From contig NKYR01000020.1 of assembly GCA_003184365.1 (NCBI GenBank), positions 254,116 through 318,115 of the forward strand: a stretch of DNA of 64,000 nt, in the 5' to 3' direction. The translations under genes were made by a program, and so were the position numbers. Positions 58,898 to 64,000 of the stretch are shown here, piece by piece. Below the pieces are notes generated by a model, which was not told the DNA's origin, did not search any database, and worked only from the letters and a program-made list of their open reading frames with translations. Source of the stretch: Evernia prunastri (Eukaryota > Ascomycota > Lecanoromycetes > Lecanorales > Parmeliaceae). Each line of letters starts with the position of its first letter. Positions within the stretch are counted from its first letter, which is position 1.

Positions 58898-59770
58898 TTC
58901 AACGAAGTCATCTCCTGACAATTTGAGATCTTTACCAAACGCAGATAAGCATCTGACTTAGCATGGCGCAAGGAGGTTCTGTTGGCTGTTTGCCACTGAA
59001 GGACAGTTGGCTTTGGACGAGATGCCTCGAATTGGGGCACGGTTGGTGTTTCTTCCAAACAGTATCATCTTCCTACCGTAAGCTTGGGTAATTTGTAATA
59101 TGATACGTCTTTACCAAATGAGCCCCGCGTGTACCTGACTAGGTAGATAGGTAGTGGCTCTAGACTCTAGGTAGGCCTGAAATATTTTATACGCAGATGA
59201 ATAGTCGCCGTGGCCGTCGCATGGCCATTTTCTGTGCGGTGCATAATCTGGGTTAGTAGGCAGAAAGCTAAAGTACCTTAAGGATGACATGATCTCCGAG
59301 GGTCCGATATGACGCCGTTTTATTTGATCTCCAGGCCAACGTGAGGCGCCCGCAAAGCCACGAACCAGCTCGCCACTGAGGGCTCGGAAATTCGCAGACC
59401 AACACCCTTCCCTTTTTCCCCCCTCCCAATCCTCTTGTTGGAGAACCTACACACAATAACAACAACACCATAGTCAGTCTTCAAGCTGACCTTTGAAGTA
59501 AGTATATTGCATTCATCATGTCATACACTCCGAGGCCATTGTGAAACACGAATTTCGAATCCCAGACGCGCATCAGGGTCCACTAATAAACGTCACCCCG
59601 CCTGGGGGGCCCGCTCAGGATTAAAAGGTTCCAACTGGAAGAGAACACGAAACATAAACACTCCTTCTCACAATACTCTTGACTTTCTTTTGCTTACCTC
59701 CTTCACTCGCAACAGAACATCTCGCCATCACACAATCAACTTATCCATCAATCAAACAAAGCTACCCATC
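58898..59770. other. Intergenic region
   Basis: No gene is supported. It includes the pil1 promoter and a pyrimidine-rich leader (59640-59770) with many CA/CT words, typical of strongly expressed fungal genes. Confidence 0.45.
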
Positions 59771-61351
59771 ATGCATCGCACATATTCCATGCGACAGAGT
59801 CGCGCACCGACTGCTTCGCAAATCCAGAACCCACCCCCACCATCTTCCTCCACAAAGTCGGGTCGTTTCTTCGGAAAGGGCGGTGTCGGTGAGTCTTTTC
59901 CTCTGTAATACTCTTCTTATCACTACATTTGGCCTTCATGCCTCCTTCACAGGCGCTGTGTGGAACTGCGGTCAATGCTGCTGTCGCTCGATCTGTGTGA
60001 GGGTCTACACTCGCACGAGATAAGGCTTGGGCGGCTTGGTCGAGTTCCTACCCCCCCTTCCCCCCCAAAGATTGCATCGCCTGTATTCAGTACAATCAGT
60101 TGTGCAAAACTGCTCAAGTGCATGTTCGCCGGATATACTCTGGTTTGATTTTGGGCGAGAGCAAAGTAGAATCTTCACGCTCCGGAGCCGCTCAATCTTG
60201 GTATCACAGGCTGACAATTTCTTTTCGTCGGTGTAGGTCATGCTTTTCGTAAATCTACTGCAGGCGCTTTCGGTCCAGACCTCGCAAAGAAACTCGCGAT
60301 CCTGGTGAAGATGGAAAAGAATGTTATGCGTAGCATGGAGCTTGTCGGACGTGAGAGAATGGAGGTCGCTGTAAGCTTTCCCCGGCAACAAAGCGCAGTG
60401 CAGGTAGCAATACTGATCGATAAACACAGCAACAACTCTCAATCTGGGGCGAGGCTTGTGATGACGATGTTTCGGACGTTACGGACAAGCTTGGTGTCTT
60501 AATCTACGAAGTCGGCGAGCTTGAGGATCAACTTGTCGACCGCTATGACCAATACCGTGTGACCATCAAGAGCATTCGCAACATTGAGGCTTCGGTCCAG
60601 CCCAGCAGAGACCGTAAGGACTCTTTCTACCCTAATCTCAAGCCTCGAGTTAATGAGTGTGATTTGTAGGCAAGCAGAAGATCACCGATCAAATCGCTCA
60701 GCTCAAGTACAAGGAGCCCAACAGCCCCCGCATAGTCGTTCTCGAACAGGAGCTTGTCCGTGCCGAGGCTGAGTCCCTCGTTGCAGAGGCTCAGCTCTCC
60801 AACATCACCCGCGAAAAGCTAAAGGCAGCTTTCACTTACCAATTCGATGCTCTCAAGGAGCACAGTGAGAAGCTCGCCATCATTGCTGGCTTCGGAAAGC
60901 ATCTTTTGGAGCTTGTTGACGACACCCCAGTCACTCCAGGAGAGACCCGCGAAGCTTACGATGGCTACGAGGCTAGCAAGGCGTAAGTCTTACATGGCAC
61001 TCAACGATCTCCCTGTCTATATACTCCTACTGATCATGATACAAACACAGCATCATCCAAGACTGCGAAGACGCCCTTACCAACTGGGTCACCGCCAACG
61101 CCGCGATCAAGCCATCCCTCAGCACTCGTGCTCGCAACCTTTCCCAACGTCGTAAGAACAATATGGGTGAAGGTGTCGGTCACGACCTCTCTGGCCAGGA
61201 CAGCAGCATGAAGGACCGTGAGAGCTCCCTTTGGGTCCCAGCAGGCGCGCATCGCGAATACTCAAATGAAGAGGAGGAAGAAGAGGAGGAAGAAGACGAG
61301 CCTTCAGCCGAGACCAGAGGACGCGAGGAGGAAAGGCCAGTCGAGGCATAA
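59771..61351 (+). CDS. pil1: Eisosome core protein Pil1/Lsp1
   Basis: A BAR-domain protein that coats plasma-membrane furrows (eisosomes) and binds PI(4,5)P2. Five exons, 59771-59888, 60237-60370, 60430-60613, 60670-60982 and 61051-61351, give about 349 residues, the family length. The N-terminal segment MHRTYSMRQSRAPTASQIQN is characteristic, followed by FFGKGGVGHAFRKSTAGAFG, the amphipathic membrane-binding start. The BAR helices read LVKMEKNVMRSMELVGRERM, YEVGELEDQLVDRYDQYR and KLAIIAGFGKHLLELVDDTP. The C-terminus is acidic (poly-Glu). Serine and threonine sites for Pkh-type kinases are expected from the family. The first intron is 348 nt, long for this window, and may carry regulatory sequence. 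Confidence 0.96.
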
Positions 61352-61890
61352 GCAGCAGTTGCAAATTGAAGGGATGATGGAGGACGTTCGAAATACCCAG
61401 CTCTGATGTTGAGAAGAGCAACGCGGTTTCCTTACACTACTTGCGTTTCCTTGTTGGTTATGTGCTGCACGAGGGGGTAATGAACCAGAAGCAGGGAGAC
61501 GCACTGTCGAACTTGCGCTGTAATAATAGTCTTATCTTGTCTGCTTGTCGTTACCTTCTAGATAGCAAACAATCCGATGATTTAGCTTGCAATCCTTGTG
61601 CTCATCAGAGCTCATTTCATGACTGGATATGCTTCACATGATTCTGCAAACGCCCTCAGTGAATAGGCCATCGATCCGTTTCTTCTCATAGTTTGGATAT
61701 GAACAGCAGCAACCATTTGTTAACACTAACATGCCGTACGCTTTTCTTAATTATCGAGCCCTACTACATTGATGAGTAGAGCAATTTTTATGTAGGTGTT
61801 CGAGCATGGGCCTTAAAATGACAATGAGCACGCTACATCTCCTTGTCCACTGAAGTCAGGGTTAGCCATCGTCCCCCATCCCACAAAGCC
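61352..61890. other. Intergenic region
   Basis: 3' region of pil1 and promoter of the phosphoesterase-domain gene. No gene is seen. Confidence 0.45.
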
Positions 61891-63296
61891 ATGCGCACCT
61901 CCTCCTCCTCTCCAGACCCCGAGGTCTCCGAACACCGATCCACTCTGCATAACTCTCTCAGCAGACATATGACGCCTCCACATTCCCTACGAGCCTCCAT
62001 ATCTCCGCCGCCCTCTCGGACTAGAAAGACCACGCTACAACCTACGAGCCACTCTGCTGGGCATTACTCTAATCCAGCCAGTCGACCTGAAGACACCCCG
62101 CCCTCCCTCGCGGCAGTCGAAGCAGGAGAAGCCCAGATTAGCAACCATCTCGAACATTTCTCCTCCCACTTATCCTTATACGCCAAAGCGTCCGCACCTC
62201 TTTCAATCTGTGCCTTCAAGGACCTCTACAAGCGAAACCAGCATAAGCATGGACGCCACTGGGTTATACATCAGCATGATCACCCTGTGGCAGGCGTGCA
62301 TTATGATTTACGACTGCAGATCAATGAGACGAGCTCGATCAGTTGGGCGATTATGTATGGGCTGCCGGGGAATCCTAACAGCAGAAGGTTGAACAGGAAT
62401 GCTACAGAGACAAGGGTGCATAACGTCTGGGTATGTGGATAGAGGGGAGCTCATCATTACGGATTGGGTGCTGAGACTGCATCTGCATCTACAGGAAGCC
62501 TTCTCATCTGGGATACTGGAGAATACGAGATGCTGCCCTATCGCGAGAGCATTGAGCAGGTGACCGATGACGAGCTATCAGGTGACTCTGATGGAGTTAG
62601 CAGCCTTTTCTCAAACCTTTCGGACAGTGAAAAGCTTTACGCAGCCTTCCAAAATGTAGGTGTCTCCTTCGCGCATCCACAGCTTCGATCATACTAAACC
62701 TAGCCCAGCGCAAAATACGGATTCGTCTCCATGGAGCCTGTCTACCACCTGGCTACACTCTGTCCATCCGTCTCTTGACCTCCGAAAACCGGCATGAGCA
62801 ACCTGCCAAACCGTCTAGAAAACGCCGTAGGAAGCCCTCAGCAGGGAGGCAATTAGCCCAAGAAACACCGCCTACCTCTGATCTCGACGATGATGACGAG
62901 GTGCCAGACTCTCACCCTCACTCAATGGACGTATCCGTACCTGCTCATGAGCGGGAGATTGCCGAGCAGGAGGATGAAGAAGTCCGCCTCACAAACACTT
63001 ATCCTGGCGCCACCAACAGCATCGGCTCAATTCACCAACGACGATGGTATCTGTCAATGGACCGTTACGCTTCTGGCTTCTGTCCGTTGCGTATAGAAAA
63101 TCGTAGTAAAGGCGGCAGGAGAATTTGGACGAGGAGAAAGGAAGATGACAGGTTGCGGGGCTTCGAGCCGTTCTTTGTCATGGGCAGAGAAACGGAGAAA
63201 AGTGTGGTGACTGGGAGGACTGCTGATGAGGTAATGGTTGATGAAGAAGTACAGGGTTTTGTGGGCAGAAAGGGCTGGAGGCCTGTAATTGAGTGA
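61891..63296 (+). CDS. Stand-alone LigD-type 3'-phosphoesterase-domain protein
   Basis: A protein built around the phosphoesterase (PE) domain known from bacterial ligase D, which trims 3'-phosphate and ribonucleotide ends in end-joining. Exons 61891-62430, about 62476-62655 and 62709-63296 give about 435 residues. After a Ser/Pro-rich N-terminus the domain begins near residue 120: HWVIHQHDHPVAGVHYDLRL. It carries the HxxxD/HxDxR pattern of metal and phosphate ligands. SWAIMYGLPG follows, then ETASASTGSLLIWDTGEYEM in exon 2. A basic segment (SRKRRRKPSAG) in exon 3 may be nuclear. There is no ligase or polymerase domain. The first intron is uncertain: the phase fits but the acceptor (GCTGAG) is poor. 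Confidence 0.8.
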
Positions 63297-64000
63297 AAGT
63301 GCGTGATACGAATCTGACAATGGGCATTTTCGTAGTTTCAACAACACTACTGGACCGTTCGATACCTGAGCCATAGTCGGCTTTCGCGGCAGGGACCTCA
63401 GCAGATAGATTTCAGCCGGGACACCTCCCATCTTGGATATCTGCGGTGACTGGGTCATAGAGTCTTACCCAGGCAGTGGTCAGCCAAAACACTCAATATG
63501 GTCATGCTTATCACTGGTAGCAGAGAGTATCAGACATTGCAACTTCACGAACCGCCACGGGACTCTTTGCCGTCTAACAATTCACTCCTCGGCGCTAATG
63601 TCAGCTTCATGCGCTGGGGAATGTCTCGAAAGATATTCATTTCGACCTGTTTCATCTAGGGGCTAATGCCCTTATACTTGTTATTCATTTGAGACTATGG
63701 GATGCTTCAGTTCATGTTCAGCTCGTCGGAGAGCTATCTGTCCCATCTGCGTTGACCAGTGATGTCTCGGAAGGCAACTCGCGAATCGGAAGCTGTTTTG
63801 GTCACCTGGTCCTGAGCCGTCCGAACGTGACCTCTGGGTGGTGGTACGACGATGCCCCTCCTTTTCAACAGCCCGATACATACATTTTCACCCCTGATTT
63901 TTACGATCACGTGTATGGAACTCATGGCCGACGTGCGTGAGAGGGACCTATTAATGAAACGCTTAGATGACCTTGCACCTGCGATAGAGGATATCCGTAA
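63297..64000. other. Right edge, no supported gene
   Basis: A plus frame at 63689-63940 (83 codons) contains protein-like words (SGWWYDDAPPFQQPDTYIF) and may be an exon of a gene running past the window, but there is no start or domain to support it. Confidence 0.35.

Noticed and set aside
59540..59600. A TTCGAATCC word resembling a tRNA T-loop
   Set aside because: No acceptor stem, D-arm or anticodon arm could be folded around it.
1..64000. CRISPR arrays, bacterial promoters or operons
   Set aside because: The intron structure and gene content are eukaryotic; no direct repeats with regular unique spacers were seen.

Overview
The window reads as nuclear DNA of a filamentous ascomycete (Pezizomycotina). 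Most genes are split by short GT-AG introns of about 45-90 nt with CTRAY-type branch points. The recognisable proteins are fungal orthologues (SWR1-C Swc3, Rad2/XPG, CAF-1 Cac2, Pil1/Lsp1, Gpi14, Mef1), and there are PTH11-type rhodopsin-like, F-box, ankyrin and NACHT-type proteins. I cannot name the species or class from sequence alone.

Layout, left to right. 0-10.6 kb: a gene-poor left edge, swc3, a membrane protein with a KQQQLL repeat tail, a small secreted protein, a MEMO/Mho1 orthologue, and a small CxxC protein. 11.5-22 kb: a run of oxidative and surface genes: a 2-oxoglutarate/Fe(II) dioxygenase, a secreted GMC oxidoreductase, a rhodopsin-like membrane protein and a berberine-bridge-type FAD oxidase. 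It looks like an accessory-metabolism block without a backbone synthase. 23.5-30 kb: a small mitochondrial-type membrane protein, a secreted orphan with four exons, and a NACHT/NLR relic with four in-frame stops. 30.6-42.2 kb: an F-box protein, gpi14, a repeat-bearing cell-surface gene with frameshifts, and mef1. 42.5-50 kb: a membrane protein, a degenerate ~110-bp minisatellite, an ankyrin protein with a Zn2Cys6-like N-terminus, a second Zn2Cys6-like gene with internal repeats and a premature TGA, and a decayed coding tract. 50.6-63.3 kb: a coiled-coil protein, rad2 (a long single exon), cac2 divergent from it, pil1, and a stand-alone LigD-type 3'-phosphoesterase-domain protein.

Housekeeping genes (chromatin, DNA repair, GPI anchors, mitochondrial translation, eisosomes) alternate with accessory stretches (about 11-22, 24-30, 35-39 and 43-50 kb). 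The broken genes, simple repeats and lineage-specific proteins are concentrated in the accessory stretches. Splice models were built by eye from frame continuity, splice-site consensus and family conservation; exon boundaries are my own inference.
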